Positions 44,198 to 53,963 of a DNA stretch of 64,000 nucleotides are shown in pieces. The number at the start of each line of letters is the position of its first letter. Position 1 is the first letter of the stretch. This DNA is from Drechmeria coniospora (Eukaryota; Ascomycota; Sordariomycetes; Hypocreales; Ophiocordycipitaceae). The DNA is taken from positions 10,140,148 through 10,204,147 of the forward strand of contig NC_054390.1 in assembly GCF_001625195.1 (NCBI RefSeq), written 5' to 3'. Made by a program: the position numbers and the translations under genes. The notes beneath the pieces are model-generated. The model had not been told where the DNA came from. It was given only the letters and a program-made list of their open reading frames with translations, and ran no database searches.

Positions 44198-45466
44198 GCA
44201 AAGAGGGGAAGAGCTTCTTGCAGTTTCTGCTAAACGACTCATGAGGGCCTCCACAGAGGACGCACTTGACGATAGTCTCAATGCAAGCGCTATAATAGTG
44301 ACCTTCTTTGGCGCATTTACTGTATATCTGTGGCTTAGAGCACTGGAATGCCTTGTGCCCAATTTCTTAATAGTTGTATCACTGCTCCGGGCGAATTCGG
44401 CGCTCGAAGGGACCGGTGTAGCCTAACTCTCCCCCAGCGTGGAAGTAACCTTTATGGAGAACCTTCCTTGTATCTGAAGCTTTTATCATATAGACCACCA
44501 TCGATCCATAGGCTTTAGGGGCGTCGCGCCTGCTCAACCACGCTACTTTTGCTACCTGCATATCGTTATCCTGGCCGAAGGCCTTAGCAACTCCATCGTG
44601 AATATCGTCTAGTTCATCGAGAACGGCCAGGCAATTGATATTGTCCACTTTTACCGGGTACAGCTCGTCTCGGAGAATTCGAGCCCCGCGGGGAGCCTTG
44701 CCCTCTGCTACTTGTTTGACTATTCGATGTTTATCCTCATCGCGGCAGGCGATTCTAATGCAATATATATTCCTGCAATCCAAGGTTACTGCGCAGTACC
44801 GCCAACCTGGCTGACTTAGCTTTGCCCGAGCTTCCGTTTCAATTATCTTTCGAATTGCGCCCGCAGAGGAGGCATCGCGCTCTGCATTTTCCGTCCTGGA
44901 AACATCAATAGTACAATAAAGCGTATTAGTTGGGCCTAATGGTATTGTATTTGCTGATAAAAGTAATCGTATGTTGCTGGGTTGACTACCAGGTGGGGTA
45001 CAGGCAACCTCAGTATACAAAGTCCTCGGGCTAGATTGGGTTGCCGTAGCTGCTGTAATTGTCTCTAATTGTTCTTATATATATTTCAGTTCTTCCTTAG
45101 TCTCCCGAATCTCTCGTTGCGTTTTGGTGGCTTGTTCTTGAAGTTCGCAGATTAATTCTTGTTGCTTTGTCAATACGTTCTTTAAGTCCTTCAGTTCTTC
45201 CAGTACCCTTAGAAGGAGTACTTTTCCGGTTTCGTTGCTGGGGCGACTTTTCTTGACATTCTCTGTATACTCTGGGTCGATCTCGGTAACTGAAGCTTGT
45301 TTCGTTCGCGTTGCTGGACGTTTTGCAGCTTTCGTGACCGTCTTTTATTGTCAATTCGCGCCGTCTCCCTGCCCTTCGCCCTCGGCTTCACCAAACGCGT
45401 CGCTAGTTTCGGCGTTGCGGGGCCCTTGCGCTCTACCACGATTTCCCCTACAGTGGATTCTGCCAT
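44190..45466 (-). pseudogene. LINE A ORF1 relic: coiled-coil, zinc-knuckle nucleic-acid-binding protein
   Basis: Starts at 45466 (MAESTVGEIVVERK). It has a basic N-terminus, a coiled coil (VLEELKDLKN, KQQELICELQEQ), a gag-like domain (ARILRDELYPVKVDNINCLA, AKVAWLSRRDAPKAYGSMVV) and remnants of three zinc knuckles (EIGHKAFQC, CAKEGHYYSAC, CVLCGGPHESF). A frameshift in the N-terminal part and stops in the first knuckle break it. The last 8 nt, ATGAATAA, overlap the ORF2 start, as in the LINE at 52770-57998. Confidence 0.85.
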
Positions 45467-45985
45467 CGCGAACGGTTTCGCACCACTACACAACAAGATA
45501 TTTGGACAAAGCTATCTAACTCGATAAGACGTCCTACAGTCCCGACCGTTTTTCGCCCTCGTTCACTTTATTACAGTAGAATCCAGGTACAGCGTCCGCA
45601 TATCAGCATCCAAGTATCGCCGGGCGAAGTGGCTTGCAGATTTCAAACGAGTACCACTACGAGATTCAGTATTGCAATAAGAAATGCAACAGTCCAGTTG
45701 ATATAATGGAATCCATCTCTGCACATCCGCAACTGCCTTAAACTCCGAATAGCTTCTGATTCGAGCTGCAAACCATTTTCGCAATGCTAAATATTAGATT
45801 TGGGCCTCAATTGGCGTTTTACTTAGGTTTCGTATAATAGGCTCTCTAGTAGCAGTTTCTGGCGTAGGCCATAATTGGCGATTCTCTTATATTTTTCAGG
45901 TACAGTGAGTCCGGACGCTGTACCTGAACCCCAGTGTATATAAATAGCTTAAGTTAGAGCTTTCCTTAGGAATCTCTTTCTCTCC

Positions 45986-48900
45986 TTATAAACAAGTTGT
46001 CGAACGCATCCTAGGAAAACTCCTGGTTGGGATGGTACCTCGTTGCGTAGCCTCTCGCACCTTGTCTTTAGCGGTCTTTAGAAGATTATATTCAGAACTG
46101 GAGGGTACCCATACAACAGTTACAGCATTTCCCTTATCTTTAAGCGCATTGATAGCATTGTATATGCAACCAATATACTGTTGGCCGGATTGCTGACACG
46201 GGTTTCGCAGTATAAGGACCGCGGCTTTGTTGCTTGTCAGCAGCGCCATACTGCAATGCCTTAGCTCTAGCAGCAGCCTCAATGCGTATACTGTTATCGC
46301 CAGCTCCCCGGAGAATGGGTTTTGTTCATCCCTTAGACCAAGTGTAAAGGAAAACCGATATAGTTTCGGCTCCCCTCGTACTGACGGGGGATCTCCACGA
46401 CCCCGCCAACTCCTACCACCCCATTTCGTACCGAGCAGCTTACTACAACCCGAACCGCCCCGGTCCGATTATTCCGTCTCCCATCCGTCTTGTCCTCGTC
46501 TTCGATTATGGTTCGTACTCGTTCTACCCAAGGTGCCAACGTAAATGGATTGATCGTTTCTAATTCATTTATCGGTATCGCACCGAATACTATCGCTACC
46601 TGGTGAAAGGGCGAGCGATAGAATCTTCTAACCTTTCGGATGCGAGATATAGCGTTGCGAAGGGGATTGGTGGCTGGCAAGGTGTAAACCGGTCTACAAC
46701 TTAATCGCCCTTCTCCAAAACCGCTCCTAGGCACTTACAATATCTGCTTCTGCTTCCGTAACGCTGCTCGCTACTGTTAGGAATATTCCCACAATAATAG
46801 CATGTACTCCAATTTTCTGGACTCGATTGATAGAGTTGCCCTTCTCGTCTTTGCACGCATGCATCCAGACATTCGAGGCATAGTCCACTACCGGGGCCAC
46901 TATGGCCGAGAATAACTATCTGGCCGTCGCTGGCGAAAGGCCCTTAAGTCGCTACAACTCCATGACCGCTTCTAAGCCTTTTGTTACTGCCCTTGCGATA
47001 TATTCTTTGTATTTGAGTCCGGCATCCATGATTACTCCTAGGATCTTGACCTAACTCTTTGGTCGAACGAGCTGTCCTTTGATAGAGAAGGGTTCTGCGC
47101 CAGACCTCTACGTCTTCCGAGTAAAGTATATAATTGCCGTCTTATCCGCCTCGAAGGTCGCGCCGCTCCTTCGTTCCCAATCTAGCGCCATTTCGATAAT
47201 CGCTTTAATCCTATCGCAATTACTTTCCGCCGTTGGGCCAGTAACCCACGCCGTAAAATCGTTAACGAAGATATAGCTCCGCCGGAGCAGTCTATACGTT
47301 GCTGCATAAGGTCTGCGTTAAAGAATAGGAAAAGGATCGGAGACAGTAGTAAACCTTATAGCAACCCAGCTTATAGCAGTTTTTGTACCTCTAAAGTTTG
47401 TCCGTTGACTTAAGTAATTGCTGTACGGCTCGAGCAAAACGCCTCAACCCACCTAAGCAGTACTTCCGGGATGCCCCTTGCTCTTATTCTTTAAATGAGT
47501 CTCTCTTTGCATACTCTATTATACGCCCCTTTGACGTTAAAGCTTAGTAAGCTAAGGATCCGTCGCCCTCTCCAGGCTGCATAGACTTACTCCTGCAGTA
47601 GCATTAACGCTTACTCGGCAGACCTCTGCTTACGAGCTCCAAAGTAATTCGTTGGCAAGAGTCCATACAATTTAACAGTATAGGAGATCCTCTCCGCAAC
47701 AACCGATTCCAGAACCTTACCTAGTATAGCTAGAAGAGAGATCGGCCTCTACGCCCTTGCAATCGAATAATCCCCTTTGCCTAGTTTCTTTAGTGGAATT
47801 ATCTTAGTATGTCTCCATTGGTCCGGTAGAGCCCCTTCCTCCAACGATTCGCGGAACAGTAACAAGACTCGGTATTTAACCGCCGGCCAAACCTGTTTCC
47901 AGACTATTGCAGGTAGGCCGTCCTCGCTAGCTGCCTTCCACAACCTAGCCGCAAAGAGCTATTGCTCTACCTCCTCCATTGTAATATCCGGCATAGTAAC
48001 GGCCGCTCTACGCTATAGTCTCTCTCCTTCCTCTTCGATAAACTCCGGTAGAGGAGGGAAGAAAGTATTTAGTATTTCTTCAGCCTGTTCGTTGCCATTG
48101 GCCGTACTCGTACCGTTAGCCCTTGTAAGCTACAGTACCTTGCCGAATGCTATAATATCACCAGACTATAGATACTTTACCGCCTTCCAGATGTTGTCGT
48201 TGTCAGCAAGGAACTCGTTCTAGTGCGTCTTTTTCTGCTCTTAATAGTATTGTGGTACTGCTTGGCCGCTCCCTTGGCTGTATTCTCGAGTTCTCTGCAA
48301 GTCTGCCCTGCTCGTCTTAATGCTCTAGCGCGATTCCTTCAGTACATGTATATGCGCCGGAGCTGAGTAAGATCTAAAGTCCACTAGCGTTAGTTAAAAG
48401 TCCACTAGCGTTAGTTAAAAGTCCACTAGCGTTAGTTAAAATGTAGCAGCAGACTTGATTAAAAAAGCTAGCTGACTAGGTAGGTGCTCTTATATACTTA
48501 GTGATAGGCATGGTTGCCTAAACGCCACTAGCTGCCTGGTAGGCAGCTACACGTAATCTGGGATCCAACTGCATTTTGCATAGGGGCATGGCTTGACCTT
48601 GGGTGTCAGGGCGTAGACCGCCTCCAGTACCGCCGGCATAAGCCTATCCGTTTTCTGTTGTACCTTGCCCTCCATCGGGGTAGCCTCTAGAGTAGCAGCA
48701 ATCCTAGCGTTAATTTAATTCTATAGTGCGTTTCTGAGAAGGAGCCGTTTATAAGTCTTAGGTAGCGGGACGGAGACATCGAATATTGTCTCAATGGCCC
48801 GATACTCTGATCCATACTCTATACCGTATACCGCACATTTAATAGTCGAGATAGCTAAGTTCTCGGATGTTAAGACCAAGTCGATCGTCGATTCGTACTC

Positions 48901-50588
48901 TCCGCCTTACTACGTCTTCGTTCCTCTTGGAAGTAGACTGCTGAGAGCAAACTCATTCATTAAGTCGATAATCGGGTCTGCTTTGCCCTGCCTTTCCAAC
49001 TGCACATCGTCTCCACCCCAGAGCTAGTTGTAGCGATTAAAGTCGCCTGCAATTATTACATCCACTACTTTTCCCGCATCTCGCCTTGCGCCCGTAATCG
49101 CCTTGCGCATATTGCCGTATGCCTCCATTAGCGCTTCGGCTTTAGTTCCCTGTACATAGACCGAAAACACTAATACCCAGCGCTCTAGGAGCCGTATCAA
49201 TGCCGCCGTTATATCCGAGGACTTAATAGTCACCTGCTCTGCATCCAGATTATTCCTAATCCAAAGCAGACTTCGAATCGCCCATCTGCCTTCTCGGTAT
49301 ATTGGAGGTACTATCTTCGTCTACTTATAGTAACCCATCGGCATCGTTAAAAGCCGACCCTTAATCATTCGTACTTACAGTTCCAAGATAGCCAGCACCA
49401 CTGCGTCCTAAATCTCTTTATTGTTCATTAAGCTATCGTATACTTCGCTGCGCTTTCGGACATTTAGCTAGATTATTCAAAGTATGCTACTTATGCGCAG
49501 AAGGGTATAGCTTCTTGCAGTTTCTGCTAAACGACTCGTAAGGGCCACCGCAGAGCGCACACTTCAAATCAGCCCATTGCATCCACTATAGTAATGGCCT
49601 TCCTCGGTACATTTACCGTATATCTGTAGCTTAGAGCACTAGAATGCCTTATGCCCAATTTCCTGACAGTTGTAACACTGTTCCGGGCAAATTCGGCACT
49701 CGAAGGGCCCGGTATAACCTAACTCGCCTCTAGCGTAGAAGAAACCCTCGTAGAAAACCTTCCTAGCATCCGAAGCTTTTGTCATATAGACCACCATCGA
49801 TCCATAAGCTTTAGGGGCGTTGCGCCTGCTTAACCATACTACCTTTGCTACCTGCATGTCATTCTCCTGGCCAAAGGCCTCAGCAACTCCGTTGCAAATG
49901 TCACCTAGGTTATCGAGAACGGCCAGGCGATTAACATTATCTACTTTAACGGGGTACAGTTCATCTCGAAGAATTTAAGCTCTACAGGGAGCTTTAACCT
50001 CTACCAGTTGTTTGATCATCCGATGTTCAGCCTTATCGAGGCAGGCGATCCTAATGCAATGTATATTCTTACGATCTAAGGTTACCGCGCGGAACCGCCA
50101 GCCTGGTTAACTTAGCTTCGCCCGAGCTTCCGTTTCAATTATCTTTCGAATCGTACCCGCAGAGGTAGCGTTACGCTCTGCATTTTCCATCCTAGAAATA
50201 TTAATGGTACAATAATGCGTGTCAGTTGGGCCCGATAGTATCGTATTTGCTAATAAGACTAATCGTATGTTGCTGGGTTAACTACCAGGTGGGGACAAGT
50301 AACATTAGCGTAAGAGGCCCTCGGGCTAGATTGGGTCGCTGTAGCTACTGTAACTGCCTCCAGTTGTTCTCGTATATTTTTCAGCTCTTCCTTAGTCTCT
50401 CGAATCTTACGTTGCATTTCGACGACTTGTTTTTGCAGTTTGCAGATCAATTCTTGTTGCTTTATCGTCGCGTTCTTTAGGTCCTTCAATTCTTCCAGCA
50501 CTCTCAGGAGGAGCACTTTTCCGGTTTCGTTGCTGGGGCGTCTTTTCTTGACATTTTCTGTATATTTTGCGTCGGTCTCGGCCATTGA
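45986..50588 (-). pseudogene. LINE B, heavily decayed Tad1-like element
   Basis: Same orientation and family as LINE A, which lies directly downstream of it. ORF1 pieces run from 50588 (MAETDAKYTENVKKRRPSN, coiled coil VLEELKDLKNATIKQQEL) through MQVAKVVWLSRRNAPKAYGS near 49860 to a zinc-knuckle area near 49500. ORF2 pieces show endonuclease (GDFNRYN near 49030), reverse transcriptase (about 46900-47950) and RNase H (to 45986). Dozens of stops and frameshifts are present, many fitting CAG-to-TAG, and the ORF2 start has changed to ATA. A 63-bp tandem repeat plus about 160 bp of foreign sequence (48378-48600) interrupts it. The 3' end is missing. Confidence 0.85.
48378..48440 (+). repeat. Three perfect 21-bp tandem repeats
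   Basis: AGTCCACTAGCGTTAGTTAAA occurs three times in a row without change. It begins at a LINE-derived sequence (compare the GTCCACCACCGTTT site in LINE A) and marks the left edge of the foreign insert within LINE B. Confidence 0.9.
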
Positions 50589-50640
50589 AGCTCGTGTCGT
50601 TTGCTTTCCCGGACGTTTCGCATTTCCCGTGACCGTCTCC

Positions 50641-50775
50641 TCGTAATACGCGAGCTGGCGCAACAGTTAGAATACACCAAGAAGCAGATTGGCGAGGAAC
50701 TGAAGCAAGCCCGCGAACAGCTTGAAGCCATCGCAACACGGGTCATCGAGTCCCCACAATTGTCCTACGTAAATT
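50641..50775 (+). pseudogene. Fragment of a plus-strand LINE ORF1 (coiled coil)
   Basis: Reads VIRELAQQLEYTKKQIGEEL then KQAREQLEAIATRVIESPQ, matching the coiled-coil segment of the LINE ORF1 proteins (compare VIRELRTQIKESS and EELKNIREQLEAVT). It abuts the 5' end of LINE B head-to-head. Similarity ends near 50775, so only about 45 codons survive. Confidence 0.75.
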
Positions 50776-51538
50776 ACTTCTGGACATTGGACATGCAGTT
50801 AATGTACGCAGCAGGGTCAAAACCAACAACACGAGCAAATTCACCCGGCGCCATCGGCCAATACTCCGCACACACGGGAAAGGCGGTTCCACGGTTCTGG
50901 GAAAAAGAAAAAACGCATTCTACCGGATTTTGGGGAGCCACGGTTTTTAACGCTCCTTGAACAGCTCCGCCGTAAGCAAAAGTGAGAGTTAAAGACCCAA
51001 TTTTCTTCATCAGTCAGATAGATGCACCTATGATCAATGTGCATTAGGGCAAGTAACAGAGATAATGTGGCCTGTACTGAGGCAGGATTATAGGGTCAAA
51101 CGAATACCCCATCAATTATCTGCATAGGCATCAGTTATCTATATATATCCTGTTGCCCGCACCTTCTGTTCATGATCAATTAAATAACAATATATACAAC
51201 TACACACAATTAATTACACATGCACTCAATAACTTGTACTTAGTCGTATTAACTATATCACGTATACTTTTTATTTTACTACATAACTACATTACTTATT
51301 TAGTTAATATAAGATCCTACAAATCCAATTATTTACCTATTACATATAATTCGTTCGACAGCAACAGAAGTACCGGTATTATATTGTAATATAGACAAGC
51401 TATCCTATAATAAAAACCGTTACTTCTGACACTTCGCAGTCTACGAGTTCCTCTGTCAATTGTCCCTCACCCGTCCGCGGCCGCCCACTCCCACTATTTC
51501 CCAAATCGCCAGCAGCACTGTCAACAATTTGAAACATC
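50776..51538. other. Upstream region of the CYTH-like gene
   Basis: AT-rich from about 51120 to 51420, then a CT-rich stretch (51470-51520) just before the ATG at 51539, as is common in ascomycete promoters. No repeat or ORF was recognised. Confidence 0.5.
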
Positions 51539-52357
51539 ATGGCGTCCAACCTAGTCCCCGACTACGAGGTCAAGGTCCTTCTGAAGCCCTCAGAAGTTCT
51601 TGGATCAAACAACAAACTCATAGATGCGGTCCTATCAGCGTTCTCCATCCCGTCGAGCACCAAGAAAATGAACGTCCAATTCGTCGACACCAAGAAACAA
51701 GACTTGTACACCAAGGGCTGGAACCTTCGCATCCGCAAGAAAGAAGGCGGCGAGGAGTTCGAGTTGACGTACAAGAAGCGCTATCCGATTGGCGACGGAG
51801 ACTCTAGTACCGCTAAAGGCAACATCGATGCAGCGCTCAAGACGGCCGAGCAAGACGGTTTCGACTCAACGACAAGTCGTACCTTCCAAGCGCAGGTTGA
51901 CGTTGGGTACCAGAAGCAAACGCTCTCCATCAGCCACGATGAGACAATTTCCGACACGGGTTTCGAAGCAATCGACCTCCCCCTTGCGGAAGAATCGCGC
52001 AAGTTCCTCATCGACAACGCACCCGAAAAATTCAAGATTTGGTTAGCCGATAACTTGGGTTCTGATGATCTCGCCGACTGCGTAGTTTACGGGCCGGTAC
52101 TCGCGAAGCGGTCCAAAGGTACCTGGGATGTGTTCAAGCTTTCCATTGAAGTGTGGCCGATTCGGAAGAGCAAGACGGATGCGAGCCTCGAACTAATCGT
52201 CGAAGCGTCGTTTAAAACACCTGACTTGGAGAAAGCGCTGGAGGGGCGCGCCAAGCTGGTGGAGTTTTTGCAGAAAAGAGGCTGGTTCCTGGCTGAGGAT
52301 TCCTTGAAGACGAAGCTTATCATGGAACGATACGGAGAGATTACTGTACATATTTGA
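51539..52357 (+). CDS. CYTH-like (triphosphate-tunnel fold) domain protein, 272 aa
   Basis: Intact single-exon ORF starting MASNLVPDYEVKVLLKPSEV; the ATG sits in the good context CATCATGG. The N-terminus (YEVKV) followed by VQFVDTKKQDLYTKGWNLRI, RKKEGGEEFELTYKKR and a later EVWPIRKSKTDASLELIVEA segment matches the alternating charged beta-strand pattern of CYTH proteins. These bind or hydrolyse organic or inorganic triphosphates in a beta tunnel. The first motif is only partly like the canonical ExExK, so activity is uncertain. There is no signal peptide, so it is probably cytosolic. It is the best-preserved apparently single-copy gene in the right half, with GC-richer codon use than the relics around it. 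Fold assignment is inferred by eye. Confidence 0.75.
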   Translation: MASNLVPDYEVKVLLKPSEVLGSNNKLIDAVLSAFSIPSSTKKMNVQFVDTKKQDLYTKGWNLRIRKKEGGEEFELTYKKRYPIGDGDSSTAKGNIDAALKTAEQDGFDSTTSRTFQAQVDVGYQKQTLSISHDETISDTGFEAIDLPLAEESRKFLIDNAPEKFKIWLADNLGSDDLADCVVYGPVLAKRSKGTWDVFKLSIEVWPIRKSKTDASLELIVEASFKTPDLEKALEGRAKLVEFLQKRGWFLAEDSLKTKLIMERYGEITVHI

Positions 52358-52769
52358 TGCAAGATCTTGTTCAGTGACTCGGGAGTCAAATTAGCAACTG
52401 CAATTGAAATGGGGCCGTCCTACGGGGGGGCGGTGTGGCTGAAATGACAGAAACATGATCTCGTGATGTTCATCCCACGGAAACGTCGCGCTTTGCAACA
52501 AACGGCTAGAGATGTTGCTCAAGCCTCTAAGATGGGTTCTCAATTGTACTAAAAGTCAATAACTGGGTTGCTGACAACTGAGGGAGTCGGAACGAAGGCG
52601 CAAAGTAACGGCTTCGTCTGGTGCCCGGATGATGCTCTCTCCGCTTCTAAGAATCGCTCTTGCTTTCATGGGCCTTTCCACACGGCCCCCGTTAGACGGC
52701 CTCTGTGGTAATATGATTACCAACTCCGTGGCGATGGCGGCCACACGAGCTGTGTGGCGTTGATGGTAG
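52358..52769. other. 3' flank of the CYTH-like gene
   Basis: No gene was recognised. Similarity to LINE sequence starts only near 52925, so this is host sequence ahead of a 5'-truncated LINE. Confidence 0.5.
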
Positions 52770-53963
52770 ATGTCAAGGTGTTATTGGCAAATGCCAACAA
52801 TGCTAACAAAGTTTGACTGGGTCCAAATAGCATTCCACAGCCCTTGTCAGCTGATTCTGGATTGGTCCAGATTACCAGTGAGCACGCGGCTGTCGGTACG
52901 ACATGCTCCTCACCCATCACATGTGAGAGACGTGATTCGAGAACTTCGGACCCAAATCAAGGAGTCGAGCGAGAAGGCCCACCGCGGGCACGAGGAATTT
53001 CGGAAGGAATCGCGACAAGAGCTTCAGAACACTAAGAAAGAGCTTCAGGACACAAAGGGAGAGCTCAGGAATATTCGACAACAGCTCGAAGCCCTGAGCA
53101 CCGCGACAGCCTCGAACCAGAGCAGTCCTCGGGCCTCCTTCGCGGAAGTCGCCCGCACACCGCCAACGAGTCAGCCAACGAACCTGCGTACCCTGTCGAT
53201 GCAAACGACACCATCCTCGTTGAGAGATACTTTCTACTGCACGATCGATACGACACGAGTTGAAGAAGTGAACAAAAACATAGTACAAGTAGGGCAAATC
53301 CGGCAGGCCATCGAAAGCGAGATGAGGGCAAAGGAAGGCCATGATGCCTGGAGATGCGCAGCAGTGGTGAAGGAGTCCCGGAACGCCGAGCATGTCAAGA
53401 TCATCTGCCGAGACGAAGCCGAACTACAGCGTGTAAAGGAAGCGGCGCAAAAGACTGCAGTTGTTGGGGTGCGAGTCATGAGGGATCAGCTCTACCCGGT
53501 CAAGGTTGGCAACGCCAACCGCACGGCTGTGTTGGACGGAGAGGGCAACATTCTACTGGGCGCGGCCGAAGCACTCGGTGTCGAGAATAACTGTACCATT
53601 GCCAAGATTTCTTGGTTGAGTAACAGGGAGACAGGCAAAGCGTACGGGTCGATGGTGGTCTATGTGACGAAAGGAAGCGATGCAAAAAGGCTCCTGGACG
53701 CCCATTATTTTGACCTTGCAGGAGAATCTGCAATCACAAATGTCTTTGAGCCACATACAGGACCGATCCAGTGTTTTAACTGCCAAGAGACCGGCCATAA
53801 AGCGTACTCGTGCAAGAAACCACAGCTGTGTGGAAGGTGCGCGAGTTTCGGGCACCATCACAAGGACTGCAAGGCTGCGGAGCCGAAGTGCGTTCCATGT
53901 GGCGGGCCGCACGAATCGTTCAGCTGGAAATGCCGGATGAGGAACCCACGCTGTAATGCATAA
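52770..53963 (+). CDS. LINE D ORF1: coiled-coil, zinc-knuckle protein (intact frame, 5' chimeric)
   Basis: 397-codon uninterrupted frame. LINE-like sequence begins at about residue 53 (VRDVIRELRTQIKESS); the first about 50 residues come from adjacent non-LINE DNA, so the natural N-terminus is lost. A coiled coil (about residues 55-110) is followed by the conserved domain (FYCTIDTTRVEEVNKNI, VRVMRDQLYPVKVGNANRTA, ISWLSNRETGKAYGSMVVYV). Three zinc knuckles end it: CFNCQETGHKAYSC, CGRCASFGHHHKDC and CVPCGGPHESFSWKC. Such proteins bind element RNA during target-primed reverse transcription. The stop overlaps the ORF2 ATG as ATGCATAA (53956-53963). Confidence 0.85.
   Translation: MSRCYWQMPTMLTKFDWVQIAFHSPCQLILDWSRLPVSTRLSVRHAPHPSHVRDVIRELRTQIKESSEKAHRGHEEFRKESRQELQNTKKELQDTKGELRNIRQQLEALSTATASNQSSPRASFAEVARTPPTSQPTNLRTLSMQTTPSSLRDTFYCTIDTTRVEEVNKNIVQVGQIRQAIESEMRAKEGHDAWRCAAVVKESRNAEHVKIICRDEAELQRVKEAAQKTAVVGVRVMRDQLYPVKVGNANRTAVLDGEGNILLGAAEALGVENNCTIAKISWLSNRETGKAYGSMVVYVTKGSDAKRLLDAHYFDLAGESAITNVFEPHTGPIQCFNCQETGHKAYSCKKPQLCGRCASFGHHHKDCKAAEPKCVPCGGPHESFSWKCRMRNPRCNA

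Noticed and set aside
48378..48440. Short direct repeats as a CRISPR-like array
   Set aside because: Units are contiguous with no spacers, and the genome is eukaryotic.
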